The notes under the pieces are model-generated. The model ran no database searches. It was not told where the DNA came from and saw nothing but the letters and a program-made list of their open reading frames with translations. DNA of 64,000 nt from positions 1 to 64,000 of the forward strand of contig OMJB01000099.1 of NCBI GenBank assembly GCA_900299255.1, written 5' to 3'. Shown here piece by piece: positions 36,906-46,069 of the stretch; positions within the stretch are counted from its first letter, which is position 1, and the number at the start of each line of letters is the position of its first letter. The DNA comes from Sphingobacteriales bacterium (GTDB lineage: Bacteria > Bacteroidota > Bacteroidia > Chitinophagales > Chitinophagaceae). Made by a program: the position numbers and the translations under genes.

Positions 36906-37029
36906 GCAAATTATATTTAATTGTGCTGCGGTATTTATTATTTTAATGACATTTTTGAATGGGGTGCTGATTACCCAAATTCCCGAAAGACACCTTACCT
37001 TCGCTGAAATTCAATAGAAAAACCGGTAA

Positions 37030-38013
37030 GTGCTCCAATTATTCAGAAATAATAATCCTTTCACTGTAATTGTCCTGTTCATTTTTGCCCTTTTGGTGAA
37101 GTTTGAAGCCCTTCTGCACCCTGTTTTACCAACGCCGGTCAACAATCATTTCCTGTTTAATGTGATTCTACAGGGGATGGCGCTGATTTTCAGGCAGGGT
37201 GCATTCGCCTATACGCTGCTTTCTGTTGTGATTTTATTTATACAGTCCATTTACCTGAAAGGGATAGCCTCGAAACACAAATTGTTTCCCCGGCCCACTT
37301 ATATACCCTCTTTTGTGTACTTGTGCCTGACGTCAATTTACCTGCCTTTTAACACATTTTCAGAAACGCTGATAATCAATTTTTTACTGCTGGGTGCAGT
37401 GGATACCATGTTTGGATTTACGCAAACCACTCAGCCACGCAAACTCATCTATAATGCTGCTTTTCTGCTAAGCCTGGCTGCCTTGTTTCAGTTTACTATT
37501 CTTGCTTTTTTCTTATTGCTACTTGTTGGGATGGTGCTGTTCAGGCCCTTCAACCTGGGCGAATGGTCAGTGGCTATGATGGGCTATTTTACGCCGTTTT
37601 ACTTTCTGGCTTGTTTATTATTCCTCTCAGACAAGTTTGGGGTGTACAGCCTTTGGCCTCATATTGGGTTTTCGTTGTCCTCTCACGTTGTATCCATATT
37701 TTATATGATTGTAACTCTGGCGGGCATGTTCATACTGCTGGCATCGGGCGTATATGCGATGCAGCAAAACGTGGCTATGAGCAATATTTATGTACGCCGT
37801 GACTGGATAGCACTGTCATTTTACCTGTTTGTTTCTGTGCTTGTGGCTATTCTGACTGATGTGGAGATACGCACTGCCTGGCTTATAACCATACCAGCGC
37901 TGAGTATTATTATTTCGCACGCACTTTTGCTTGAAAAAAATAAGCGTTTTAGTAACTTTATCTTTTATTTTTCACTCATTTTCCTTCTGTTCTGCCTATC
38001 GGCGAATAAATAA
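37030..38013 (+). CDS. Multi-pass membrane protein, DUF6427-like
   Basis: A 327-residue inner-membrane protein with about nine to ten helices. It opens MLQLFRNNNPFTVIVLFIFALLVKFEALLHP, and the middle has FRPFNLGEWSVAMMGYFTPFYFLACL. This opening and middle block resemble the Bacteroidota family DUF6427, from memory, so that name is tentative. The start is GTG at 37030. purQ starts 9 bases after its stop, so they are probably co-transcribed. Confidence 0.55.
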   Translation: MLQLFRNNNPFTVIVLFIFALLVKFEALLHPVLPTPVNNHFLFNVILQGMALIFRQGAFAYTLLSVVILFIQSIYLKGIASKHKLFPRPTYIPSFVYLCLTSIYLPFNTFSETLIINFLLLGAVDTMFGFTQTTQPRKLIYNAAFLLSLAALFQFTILAFFLLLLVGMVLFRPFNLGEWSVAMMGYFTPFYFLACLLFLSDKFGVYSLWPHIGFSLSSHVVSIFYMIVTLAGMFILLASGVYAMQQNVAMSNIYVRRDWIALSFYLFVSVLVAILTDVEIRTAWLITIPALSIIISHALLLEKNKRFSNFIFYFSLIFLLFCLSANK

Positions 38014-38022
38014 ACGACAATA

Positions 38023-38715
38023 ATGAAATTTGGAATAATAGTTTTCCCCGGATCCAATTGCGACAGAGACATGATGCACGCCCTACAGGACGACCTGAAA
38101 CAGGAAGTGGTAATGCTGTGGCATAAGGACAAAGATTTGAGCATGTTCACCAAAGACGACTGTATAGTGCTGCCGGGAGGCTTCTCTTACGGCGATTACC
38201 TGCGGTGCGGAGCACTTGCGCGCTTCAGCCCTATGATGGAACAGGTGACAGAGTTTGCAAACAAAGGCGGTAAAGTGCTGGGCGTATGCAACGGTTTTCA
38301 GATACTATGCGAGGCCGGCCTGCTGCCGGGTGGGCTATTGCTTAATGACCATCAGAAGTTTACCTGCAAAAATGTGTATATCAAAAGCGAGAGTACCAAA
38401 AACCTGATTGGCTCCCATGTGGGTGTAAAAACACTGAAAATACCAGTTGCACATGGTGAAGGCAGATACCATGCCGATGCCGCCACACTCAAACAGCTGC
38501 ACAGCAACCAGCAAATTGTTTTCAGGTACTGCAACGAAGCCGGGGAAGTGCATATGCACTCCAGCCCGAACGGGGCTACCGACAATATTGCCGGCATTTG
38601 CAATGAAGGGCGAAATGTATACGGCATGATGCCACATCCCGAACGCGCCTGCTCTGATGCCCTGAACAACATAGACGGCAGGGGTATATTGCTTGCCCTT
38701 TCCAGGATGAATTAA
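38023..38715 (+). CDS. purQ: Phosphoribosylformylglycinamidine synthase glutaminase subunit PurQ
   Basis: A 230-residue class I glutamine amidotransferase that supplies ammonia to PurL for the fourth step of de novo purine synthesis. The nucleophile Cys is in VLGVCNGFQIL, and the His-Glu pair is in MMPHPERAC. The opening GIIVFPGSNCDRD and LPGGFSYGDYLRCGA are family signatures. Stand-alone PurQ of this length needs a separate small PurL and PurS, neither of which is in this window. It follows the DUF6427-like gene. Confidence 0.95.
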   Translation: MKFGIIVFPGSNCDRDMMHALQDDLKQEVVMLWHKDKDLSMFTKDDCIVLPGGFSYGDYLRCGALARFSPMMEQVTEFANKGGKVLGVCNGFQILCEAGLLPGGLLLNDHQKFTCKNVYIKSESTKNLIGSHVGVKTLKIPVAHGEGRYHADAATLKQLHSNQQIVFRYCNEAGEVHMHSSPNGATDNIAGICNEGRNVYGMMPHPERACSDALNNIDGRGILLALSRMN

Positions 38716-38858
38716 GAAAACAACCGGGCAAAAAACAACATGAACATATACACGATTACCTGAATTAAAAGTTAAAATCGGGATAATCAGGTAATACTAT
38801 GCTTTAACGCCCTTACTTTGTACAGATAAAAATCCGTCTTTATTATAAAACAGCATCT

Positions 38859-39317
38859 ATGAAAATATTGAAGTATTTCTTTTTTCTGATAGCAACTGTA
38901 GTTTCTGGCCCTTCCTTTTCCCAGATAATAGAAGACCCTACCGCATGGACATATGAAGTAAAAAAGAAAGCAGGCAATGAGTACCAGCTTATTTTTCATC
39001 TGGTTCTTAAAAGCCCGTGGCACATATATTCTCTGAAACCGGGCGGTGATGGCTATGAGATTGCCCCGTCATTTACCTTCGACAAAAACCCCAACCTGAA
39101 GCTGAAAGGAAAAATCACTGAAAAAGGGAAGGCAACTACTACGAGCATGGAAGGGATTGACGGTAAGGTGACTTTTTTTTCGGGAACGGTAGACTATGTG
39201 CAGGATGTAACAGTAACCGGAAAAACAAAAATATCGGGTAAACACGAATACCAGGTGTGCAATGACAAACTTTGCCTGCCGCCGAAAACAAAAGATTTTA
39301 GTTTTGAGATCAAGTAG
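38859..39317 (+). CDS. Exported DsbD-alpha-like domain protein
   Basis: A 152-residue periplasmic protein: a signal peptide (ending SFS-Q) followed by a single immunoglobulin-like domain matching the N-terminal alpha domain of DsbD. The block WHIYSLKPGGDGYEI is shared with the next gene. A cysteine pair in YQVCNDKLCLPP (C134, C139) matches the redox pair of DsbD-alpha. It lacks the membrane and thioredoxin domains, so it could act as an electron carrier between the DsbD membrane domain and other substrates. It is the immediate upstream neighbour of full-length dsbD, 57 bp away, with clear similarity to that protein's first domain. Confidence 0.85.
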   Translation: MKILKYFFFLIATVVSGPSFSQIIEDPTAWTYEVKKKAGNEYQLIFHLVLKSPWHIYSLKPGGDGYEIAPSFTFDKNPNLKLKGKITEKGKATTTSMEGIDGKVTFFSGTVDYVQDVTVTGKTKISGKHEYQVCNDKLCLPPKTKDFSFEIK

Positions 39318-39374
39318 CACTGCCGTATTCCGGCTGGGCTGAAATACATTTTTTGCAAATTTTAAAAGTATTGT

Positions 39375-41513
39375 ATGAGGTACGCATTCAGGATATTACT
39401 GGTGATTTTCATGGGGCTGCTTACGGCTTCAGTTGTCAGTGGACAAATGACCGCAGACAACAGTAAGTGGACACTCTCGGCCAAGAAAGTATCGGGAAAT
39501 CAATATGACCTCATACTGCACCTGCAGCTGCCAGACAAATGGCATATATACTCATTCAACCCCGGCGGCGACGGGATGGAGATCCCGCCCACGATTGCTT
39601 TTGCAAAGAATGAAAGATTAAAGCTGGAAGGCAATGTTAAAGAAAAAGGCAAGCTGATCAGTGAAACAATGGATGGCATTGATGGCATCGTCCACATGTA
39701 TAAAAACAAGGTTGACTACATTCAGCGGGCTACTATAACAGGCAATACCACCATTACCTGCAACTACTCCTACCAGATATGTGACGACCATATGTGCCTA
39801 CCTGAAAAGAAGGCCAAGCTCACGGTAGAAATTAAGGACGCCGGCGACGGGCCTGCCGCATCAGTTGCGGCAACAAGCACACCAACAGCCACAGATACTA
39901 CAAAAACAGATACCGCTAAAAACCTGAACGCTAACCCTGGAGCTGCGGCAACCAGCAAAACAGACACAACAAAAACTGCGGGTAAAACAGCAGAAACAGA
40001 AACAAATAAAGAATCTAAATCCCTGTTGTGGCTGTTTCTGGCTGCACTTGGAGGTGGTATTGCTGCGGTGCTTACACCATGTGTATATTCAATGATACCT
40101 ATAACAGTGAGCTTCTTTACCAAGCGAAGCAAAACCAGAAAAGAAGGCCTGAAGAACGCGTTTTACTACTCTCTGTCTATCGTCATTATTTTCACAGTGC
40201 TAGGAGTGCTGATTTCTGCCATATTCGGTTCCAATGCGCTCAACTCCCTTTCTACCAACTGGATAGCCAACATGTTCTTTTTTGTCATCTTCGTGATATT
40301 CGGTATTTCATTCCTGGGTGCGTTTGAGATTACGCTACCGTCATCGTGGACCAGTAAAACCGACTCCAAGGCGGGTGTTGGCAGTTTTGGCGGTATCTTT
40401 TTTATGGCACTTACTCTGGCCATTGTTTCCTTCTCGTGCACCGGCCCTATTGTGGGGCCGCTATTGGTGCTTGCCGGCAAGGGGGGATTATTAGGTCCTA
40501 CCATTGGTATGTTCGGATTCTCTATTGGCCTTGCCCTGCCATTTGCATTATTTGCGGTATTCCCAGGCATGCTCAATAAAATGGCTTCCTCGGGCGGATG
40601 GCTCAATCAGGTGAAAGTAGTGCTGGGTTTTCTTGAGCTGATGCTGGCGCTTAAGTTTTTCTCGAATGCAGACCTTGCAATGGGATGGAGGTTGCTGGAC
40701 CGTGAAATATTTATAGCTGTATGGATAGTGCTTTCCGTATTGCTGGGGCTTTACCTCGTTGGGCAGCTTAAACTGTCGCATGACGATGCGCCTGCTAAAA
40801 ACATTTACGGGCAGGAATATGTTTCCCTTTTCAAGTTATTTCTGGCCATAGTTTCATTCACATTTGCTGTATACCTTCTGCCTGGCATGTGGGGCGCACC
40901 TTTAAATGGCGTCAGCGCATTTGTTCCGCCGTTAGGTACTTTCGATGCATTTGGAGTGGGTAGTACCTCTACTGAAAAAGCAAACACATCCAAAAGCGAT
41001 GATGCTGTAAAACCCATAAAATATGTGGCTGAAATGAAGATTTATGAACCGCCTGTAGTAAAAAATCTGGGGCTGGTTACTTATTTCGATTATGAAGAAG
41101 CCCTTGCCGCCTCCAAAAAATTGAAGAAACCCGTAATGCTTGATTTTACAGGCATCAATTGTGTTAACTGCCGCAAAATGGAGGCGCAGGTATGGTCAAA
41201 ACCGGAAGTAGCCAAACTGCTCAAAGAAGATTTTGTTGTTGCATCGCTGTATTGTGATTTCAACAGAATTGAGTTACCAAAAAATGAGCAGTATTTTTCC
41301 AAAGACCTCAACTCACAGGTAGTAACAATAGGCAACAAAAATGCAGACCTGCAAGCCAGCAAATTTGGTTCTAATTCTCAGCCATTCTATTTCTATGTAG
41401 ATGAGAATGGCAACAAACTTGTTGAAGGCGGTTATTCATACGACCCGGATGTGGCTAAGTTTGTAGCTCATCTGGAAAAAGTAAAAGAGAACTACCGCAA
41501 AACTCATCCATAA
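39375..41513 (+). CDS. dsbD: Thiol:disulfide interchange protein DsbD
   Basis: A 712-residue transporter that moves electrons from cytoplasmic thioredoxin to periplasmic thiols. A signal peptide is followed by the alpha domain (about 28-155; redox Cys C136 and C141 in YQICDDHMCLPEK) and a Thr/Ala/Lys-rich linker (about 158-210). A membrane domain with eight helices contains the paired cysteines LTPCVYSMIP and SFSCTGPIVGP. The C-terminal gamma thioredoxin domain has CVNC in FTGINCVNCRKME. All three modules look intact. Likely clients include the exported thioredoxin-like protein at 3961-4458. Confidence 0.94.
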   Translation: MRYAFRILLVIFMGLLTASVVSGQMTADNSKWTLSAKKVSGNQYDLILHLQLPDKWHIYSFNPGGDGMEIPPTIAFAKNERLKLEGNVKEKGKLISETMDGIDGIVHMYKNKVDYIQRATITGNTTITCNYSYQICDDHMCLPEKKAKLTVEIKDAGDGPAASVAATSTPTATDTTKTDTAKNLNANPGAAATSKTDTTKTAGKTAETETNKESKSLLWLFLAALGGGIAAVLTPCVYSMIPITVSFFTKRSKTRKEGLKNAFYYSLSIVIIFTVLGVLISAIFGSNALNSLSTNWIANMFFFVIFVIFGISFLGAFEITLPSSWTSKTDSKAGVGSFGGIFFMALTLAIVSFSCTGPIVGPLLVLAGKGGLLGPTIGMFGFSIGLALPFALFAVFPGMLNKMASSGGWLNQVKVVLGFLELMLALKFFSNADLAMGWRLLDREIFIAVWIVLSVLLGLYLVGQLKLSHDDAPAKNIYGQEYVSLFKLFLAIVSFTFAVYLLPGMWGAPLNGVSAFVPPLGTFDAFGVGSTSTEKANTSKSDDAVKPIKYVAEMKIYEPPVVKNLGLVTYFDYEEALAASKKLKKPVMLDFTGINCVNCRKMEAQVWSKPEVAKLLKEDFVVASLYCDFNRIELPKNEQYFSKDLNSQVVTIGNKNADLQASKFGSNSQPFYFYVDENGNKLVEGGYSYDPDVAKFVAHLEKVKENYRKTHP

Positions 41514-41588
41514 TTTGTACCTGTAACAGAGCAAAATTCTTACAGGGCAATTTATTTCGCTTTTAGGATAAACACCTAACGCAACTAT

Positions 41589-43145
41589 ATGATCAAAACA
41601 GTTACCATTGCGCTCTCCCCTTCCGACTCATTTCAGGAAGAAAAAGTACGACAGGGCATCGCAGCAGAAAGCGGTGTTGCAGCGGGCAGGATCACAGACT
41701 ATACAGTGCAGAAGCGGTCGATAGATGCACGGTCGAGGCAGGTGAAAATAATACTGCAGGTTACAGCCTTTATTGATGAACAGGTAGTTAAGGAAGCAGC
41801 ATTTGACCCGGAACTCCGTGATGTGTCGGGAGCCGGGCATGTAGTAATAGTAGGAGCCGGCCCAGCTGGACTATTTGCAGCACTGAAACTGATATCGCTT
41901 GGCATAAAACCCATAGTAATAGAACGAGGAAAAGATGTGCGAAGCCGCAGGAGAGACCTTGCCGCAATGAATAAAGAAGGCATAGTAAATCCTGAATCGA
42001 ATTACTGCTTTGGAGAAGGCGGAGCCGGAACCTACAGCGATGGCAAACTGTATACACGCTCTACCAAGCGCGGCAATGTGCAGAGAATACTGCAGCTTTT
42101 TCATCATTTTGGTGCTTCGCCTGATATTCTGTATGAAGCCCATCCGCACATAGGCACCAATAAGCTGCCGCATATTATTACAGCCATCAGAGAACAAATT
42201 ACAGCCTGCGGTGGCACTGTATTATTTGACACCAGGCTCACTGACATTGTATTAAACGGGGATCAGATAAAAGCAGTTACAACTTCTGATGGCGGAACAA
42301 TAACATGCAAAGCGGTTATACTTGCAACCGGCCACTCTGCCCGCGATGTTTTCCGTTTGCTGCATCACAAGGGCATTGCCGTTGAGAGCAAGCCATTTGC
42401 ACTTGGTGTGCGCATAGAGCATCCTCAACTGCTGATAGATCAGGCTCAGTATCGTTGCGGCATCAGGGACCCTTACCTTCCGCCAGCCAGCTACTCGCTT
42501 GTGGTGCAGGAAAACGGCCGGGGTGTATTTTCTTTTTGCATGTGCCCCGGAGGCATCATTGCCCCCGCGGCAACTGCTCCCGGAGAGATCGTGGTGAACG
42601 GATGGTCGCCATCCAAACGTAACAACCCCTATGCCAACTCAGGCACTGTTGTTTCTGTTGATGAGAAGGATTTTGCCCGCTATAAATTCACAGGCCCGCT
42701 CGCAGCCATGCAATACCAGCAAATGGTGGAACACCGTGCATTTGAAACAGGAAGCGGCAAACTAGTGGCACCGGCACAGAGAATGGCTGATTTTGCTGCG
42801 GGCAAGATATCTTCTACCCTGCCCGGCTGCTCTTACCTGCCCGGCATTTGCAGTGCTGATATCAGCAGTGTTTTGCCTAAGGAAGTAAACGAGGCACTCA
42901 GAAAAGCTGTTGTTGATTTTGGAAAAAAAATGAAGGGGTATTTTACTAACGAGGCTGTACTTGTGGCAACGGAATCAAGAACCAGTTCCCCGGTGCGTAT
43001 TCCACGTGATAAAGACACCCTTCAGCACACTCAGATAAAGGGATTGTTCCCCTGTGCTGAGGGTGCCGGATATGCCGGAGGTATTGTTTCTGCAGCAATA
43101 GACGGAGAGCGATGTGCTGAGGCTGCGGCTGCCCAAGTGCGGTAG
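41589..43145 (+). CDS. FAD-dependent oxidoreductase (COG2509-like)
   Basis: A 518-residue flavoprotein with an N-terminal ~85-residue preface followed by the FAD-binding Rossmann motif VIVGAGPAGLFAALKL. Also visible are the CFGEGGAGTYSDGKLYT block, a Cys-containing FSFCMCPGG motif, and the C-terminal FAD loop GLFPCAEGAGYAGGIVSAAIDG. This is the pattern of the uncharacterised FAD-dependent dehydrogenase family COG2509, with no established substrate. It ends at the base before the stop of the convergent TPR-like gene. Confidence 0.85.
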   Translation: MIKTVTIALSPSDSFQEEKVRQGIAAESGVAAGRITDYTVQKRSIDARSRQVKIILQVTAFIDEQVVKEAAFDPELRDVSGAGHVVIVGAGPAGLFAALKLISLGIKPIVIERGKDVRSRRRDLAAMNKEGIVNPESNYCFGEGGAGTYSDGKLYTRSTKRGNVQRILQLFHHFGASPDILYEAHPHIGTNKLPHIITAIREQITACGGTVLFDTRLTDIVLNGDQIKAVTTSDGGTITCKAVILATGHSARDVFRLLHHKGIAVESKPFALGVRIEHPQLLIDQAQYRCGIRDPYLPPASYSLVVQENGRGVFSFCMCPGGIIAPAATAPGEIVVNGWSPSKRNNPYANSGTVVSVDEKDFARYKFTGPLAAMQYQQMVEHRAFETGSGKLVAPAQRMADFAAGKISSTLPGCSYLPGICSADISSVLPKEVNEALRKAVVDFGKKMKGYFTNEAVLVATESRTSSPVRIPRDKDTLQHTQIKGLFPCAEGAGYAGGIVSAAIDGERCAEAAAAQVR

Positions 43146-43763
43146 TTACTTGCCAGGCACCCTGTCTTCTATAATCTGCTCTTTGGTGCTGTTTACATAA
43201 AATCCAATGTAGCTCTTCACATACGGATCCTGCTCGGCATCAAATATGCGTTCCAGAATCATCCTGCCTTCTCCCTGCCTGTCCAGCAGTATTAAAACAA
43301 TGCCTTTATTAATCAGCACACCTTTCAGCTTGGGGTCATTTTCATTTTTACCCAGGATATTGTTATCAATTTTCAGGAGCTTATTCAAAGAAACCAGCGC
43401 CTCTTTCTTATGGCCGGTATAGTACTCCATTATACCAGATATATACAAAGCATCCACTTCGTTTGGCAACACTTTCACCATTCGTCTGGTAGTTTTCAGT
43501 GCAGCCTCTTTTTGCCCCATCTGGTTTTGCAGGGTAATCTTGTTCACCCATGCATCCATAAACAGGCTATCCTTTTTTATAGATTTGTCTACGAGCTCTC
43601 CAACCTCTTTCAGTAAAACCAGATCGCCGCCTGACCGGTTGTACCTGGCGGTAGCGCTGTCTAAAAAGGTTTTTGCCGCAGGGTCAGGCTTATGCCTGCT
43701 TGCTTGCCCGAATGAATTGGTGCAACTAAAAATAAAGACGAGCAGAAAGAAGTAGTACCTCAT
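43146..43763 (-). CDS. Exported TPR-like protein
   Basis: A 205-residue protein with a signal peptide (MRYYFFLLVFIFSCTNSFG-Q) and helical repeats of TPR type: DSLFMDAWVNKITLQNQMGQKEAAL, VDALYISGIMEYYTGHKKEAL, NDPKLKGVLINKGIVLILLDRQGEG. I chose ATG 43763 because it begins the signal sequence, and dropped 13 upstream residues. TAATTTG lies on the minus strand at 43797-43791, 27 bases before this ATG. It probably mediates protein-protein contacts in the periplasm. Its stop codon directly abuts the convergent FAD oxidoreductase gene. Confidence 0.7.
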   Translation of the reverse strand: MRYYFFLLVFIFSCTNSFGQASRHKPDPAAKTFLDSATARYNRSGGDLVLLKEVGELVDKSIKKDSLFMDAWVNKITLQNQMGQKEAALKTTRRMVKVLPNEVDALYISGIMEYYTGHKKEALVSLNKLLKIDNNILGKNENDPKLKGVLINKGIVLILLDRQGEGRMILERIFDAEQDPYVKSYIGFYVNSTKEQIIEDRVPGK

Positions 43764-43920
43764 GCAGTTTTCGAAATTGAGATTCAGGTGCAAATTATAC
43801 ATTTTATCATTTGGTATTTGCTGTGAAACCTATAAAATCCAGTAACAGGCAATTTGAACCGATGGAACAACGGATCGCAATAAAAATGTATCCTTTACGT
43901 TTTCCCAGAGGCTAAACTCT

Positions 43921-44766
43921 ATGAAACCAACACGGCTACTCTATATCTGTTTCATTTTTTTCGCTGCGGCGTCATGCACACACCGGGATATTGTGCCTCT
44001 GAACATCAATGATCCGTTCTATGCCCACAGGAATATCGCTTACGGATACGATACTTTCCAGCAGACTATGGATATCTACCTGCCCAAATTTCACCCGTCA
44101 GATAATGTGCCGGTTGTGATAGTGCTGCACGGGGGTGGATGGATACAGGGCGACAAAGGAGAAATGAATTCAACCGGTGTAGATACTTTTTTTACCAGTA
44201 ATGGTTTTGCAGTGGTAAATATGAATTACCGGCTGGATGTGCAATACAAATTCCCGGCACCGATAGACGATATAGGCCTTGTAATGACTTATATACAAGA
44301 GCATGCTGCGTCACTGGGTATCAATCCTTCCCGTATTTGTATGCTGGGAAAAAGCTCGGGTGCCCACCTGGCAATGCTGTATGCATACAGCCGTAATCAG
44401 GACAAACGCATAAAGGCTGTGCTTGATTTTTGCGGCCCGGTGAACCTTACTGACAGTACCATTCTTTACAAACCGTTTAATAATCTGGTATCTGCTTTTA
44501 TTGGCAGCTATACATCAAATAATCAGGGTTGGCACGACGCCAGCCCATCTTCTTTTATCAGCGGGGCGGTGCCCACAGCAATTTTTCACGGCACGGCTGA
44601 CTCCCTTGTTTATTACCAACAGGCACAGATGCTTGATGATTCCCTGCGGCTGCATGGCATAAACGACATGTTTGTGCCATGGGTGGGTTACAGGCTCGGC
44701 TGGAACCAGGAAAAATGGACAGAGTGGCGCTGGGCCATACTAGACTGGCTCAGAAAATTCGTTTAG
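43921..44766 (+). CDS. Esterase-like alpha/beta hydrolase lipoprotein lacking its catalytic His
   Basis: A 281-residue lipoprotein (lipobox AAASC, Cys at residue 19) with a BD-FAE/carboxylesterase-like hydrolase domain. The oxyanion motif is LHGGGWIQGDKG, the nucleophile S145 lies in GKSSG, and the acid is probably D227 in HGTADSLVYY. The expected catalytic His block reads YRLGWNQEKW, with Leu259 where family members have GHGW. The codon is CTC (44695-44697), one base from CAC. The enzyme as written is probably inactive, or has a different role, unless this is a sequencing error. Confidence 0.78.
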   Translation: MKPTRLLYICFIFFAAASCTHRDIVPLNINDPFYAHRNIAYGYDTFQQTMDIYLPKFHPSDNVPVVIVLHGGGWIQGDKGEMNSTGVDTFFTSNGFAVVNMNYRLDVQYKFPAPIDDIGLVMTYIQEHAASLGINPSRICMLGKSSGAHLAMLYAYSRNQDKRIKAVLDFCGPVNLTDSTILYKPFNNLVSAFIGSYTSNNQGWHDASPSSFISGAVPTAIFHGTADSLVYYQQAQMLDDSLRLHGINDMFVPWVGYRLGWNQEKWTEWRWAILDWLRKFV

Positions 44767-44773
44767 CCGTAGG

Positions 44774-45727
44774 TCAAAACAGCTGCTTCAGCACATTGTA
44801 TATAATCATCGGCTTGCCCAATGTATAGAAATGGAGCACAGGTAAATTGTTCTTCAACAGGTCGCGGCACTGGTACAACAGCCATTCAGTACCCACTGCC
44901 TCACATGCTTCAGGCGTATTGGCCTTCATCATTTCCTGCTGTAGTTCCGTAGGCATTTCGATAGAGAATACTTTGGGCAGCAACGTTAGCTGCTTCTGAT
45001 TGGAAATAGGTTTCAAGCCAGGAATAACCGGTACATTTACCCCTAGTTCCCTGCATTTATTCAGGTAATTGTAGTAATGTTGGTTGTTGTAAAATAATTG
45101 GGTGGTAACATAATGGGCACCCAGGTCAATTTTCCTTTTGAGGTTTCTGATATCTGTTTCCAGATCCGGAGCTTCGATATGTTTTTCGGGGTAACCGGCT
45201 ACGCCGATACAGAAGTCGGTTTTAGCACCATCAATAATATCATCTTCCATGTAAATGCCGTTATTGAGGCCAACTATCTGGCGCACAAGGTCTTCGGCAT
45301 AGTGGTGCCCCTGCGGATTGGGTTTAAAAACATCTTCACCCTTGGCGGCATCACCCCTCAAGGCTAGTACATTATTAATACCCAAAAAATCCAGGTCAAT
45401 CAATGCGTTTTCGGTTTCCGCCTTGCTGAAACCACCACAAATAAGGTGAGGCACCGCATCAACCTTATATTTGTTCATAATGGCGGCGCAGATTCCAACA
45501 GTACCCGGGCGCTTTCTGATTTCTACCATTTCGGTAGTTCCATCATTACGGGTTTTCAATATTTGTTCGGCACGGTGATAAGTAACATTGATGAATGCGG
45601 GCTTAAAATCCATCAATGGATTCAGGTGCGTAAAAATAGATTCGATACTTTTTCCCTTTGTCGGAGGTAATATCTCAAAGGAAATAATTGTCTTTTTGCT
45701 CGCGGCGAGCAGGTCAGTTACTTTCAT
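44774..45727 (-). CDS. metF: 5,10-methylenetetrahydrofolate reductase
   Basis: A 317-residue FAD-dependent TIM-barrel enzyme that reduces methylene-THF to methyl-THF for methionine synthesis. The start at 45727 (MKVTDLLAASKKTIISFEILPP) gives the family N-terminus, and a -7 box lies just upstream, so the 22 extra residues of the longer frame are rejected. Family blocks present are NVTYHRAEQ, PHLICGGFS, LGINNVLALRGD, VAGYPEKH, HYVTTQLFYNN and VIPGLKPIS. No metH or met regulator is nearby. Confidence 0.95.
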   Translation of the reverse strand: MKVTDLLAASKKTIISFEILPPTKGKSIESIFTHLNPLMDFKPAFINVTYHRAEQILKTRNDGTTEMVEIRKRPGTVGICAAIMNKYKVDAVPHLICGGFSKAETENALIDLDFLGINNVLALRGDAAKGEDVFKPNPQGHHYAEDLVRQIVGLNNGIYMEDDIIDGAKTDFCIGVAGYPEKHIEAPDLETDIRNLKRKIDLGAHYVTTQLFYNNQHYYNYLNKCRELGVNVPVIPGLKPISNQKQLTLLPKVFSIEMPTELQQEMMKANTPEACEAVGTEWLLYQCRDLLKNNLPVLHFYTLGKPMIIYNVLKQLF

Positions 45728-45738
45728 ATAGCGAGGTG

Positions 45739-45746
45739 CAAAAGTA
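45739..45746 (-). promoter_or_regulatory. -7 box (TACTTTTG) of metF
   Basis: A perfect TAnnTTTG on the minus strand, 11 bases before the ATG at 45727. It supports the shorter start. Confidence 0.5.
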
Positions 45747-46069
45747 GAATTATTTTCAATAGGCACCCCAACAAACAATTTAATTATTTTCAAATCTGTA
45801 TCACTAAACCATATAAATATTTGGCAAGTAAAAATTGGCTTTTAATATTATTTACGGAAAAAATTTCATTTGCTTGTTTCTTTTCCACATTTAGCAGCTC
45901 GATACCAACAACGAAAAAATCTTTTTTGAAATATGTATATTAACTAAATAAAATATCGTATTTTAGATGCAGATTTAACATTAGCTGAATGAGGGTACGC
46001 TCTCCTGCATGCCTATGTATATATTAGTATTTCTAAAGGCCACTTGAATTATTTTTTAAACATCTGAAT
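45747..46069. other. AT-rich intergenic region before the giant surface protein
   Basis: A divergent gap of about 320 bases with no ORF and no perfect -7 box on the plus strand. A TATATTA stretch and a GC-containing patch near 45990-46015 are the only texture I see. Confidence 0.35.

Noticed and set aside
38755-38795. Inverted repeat ATTACCTGA / TCAGGTAAT after purQ as a terminator
   Set aside because: A 9-bp stem with a 23-base loop and no T-run is too weak to claim.
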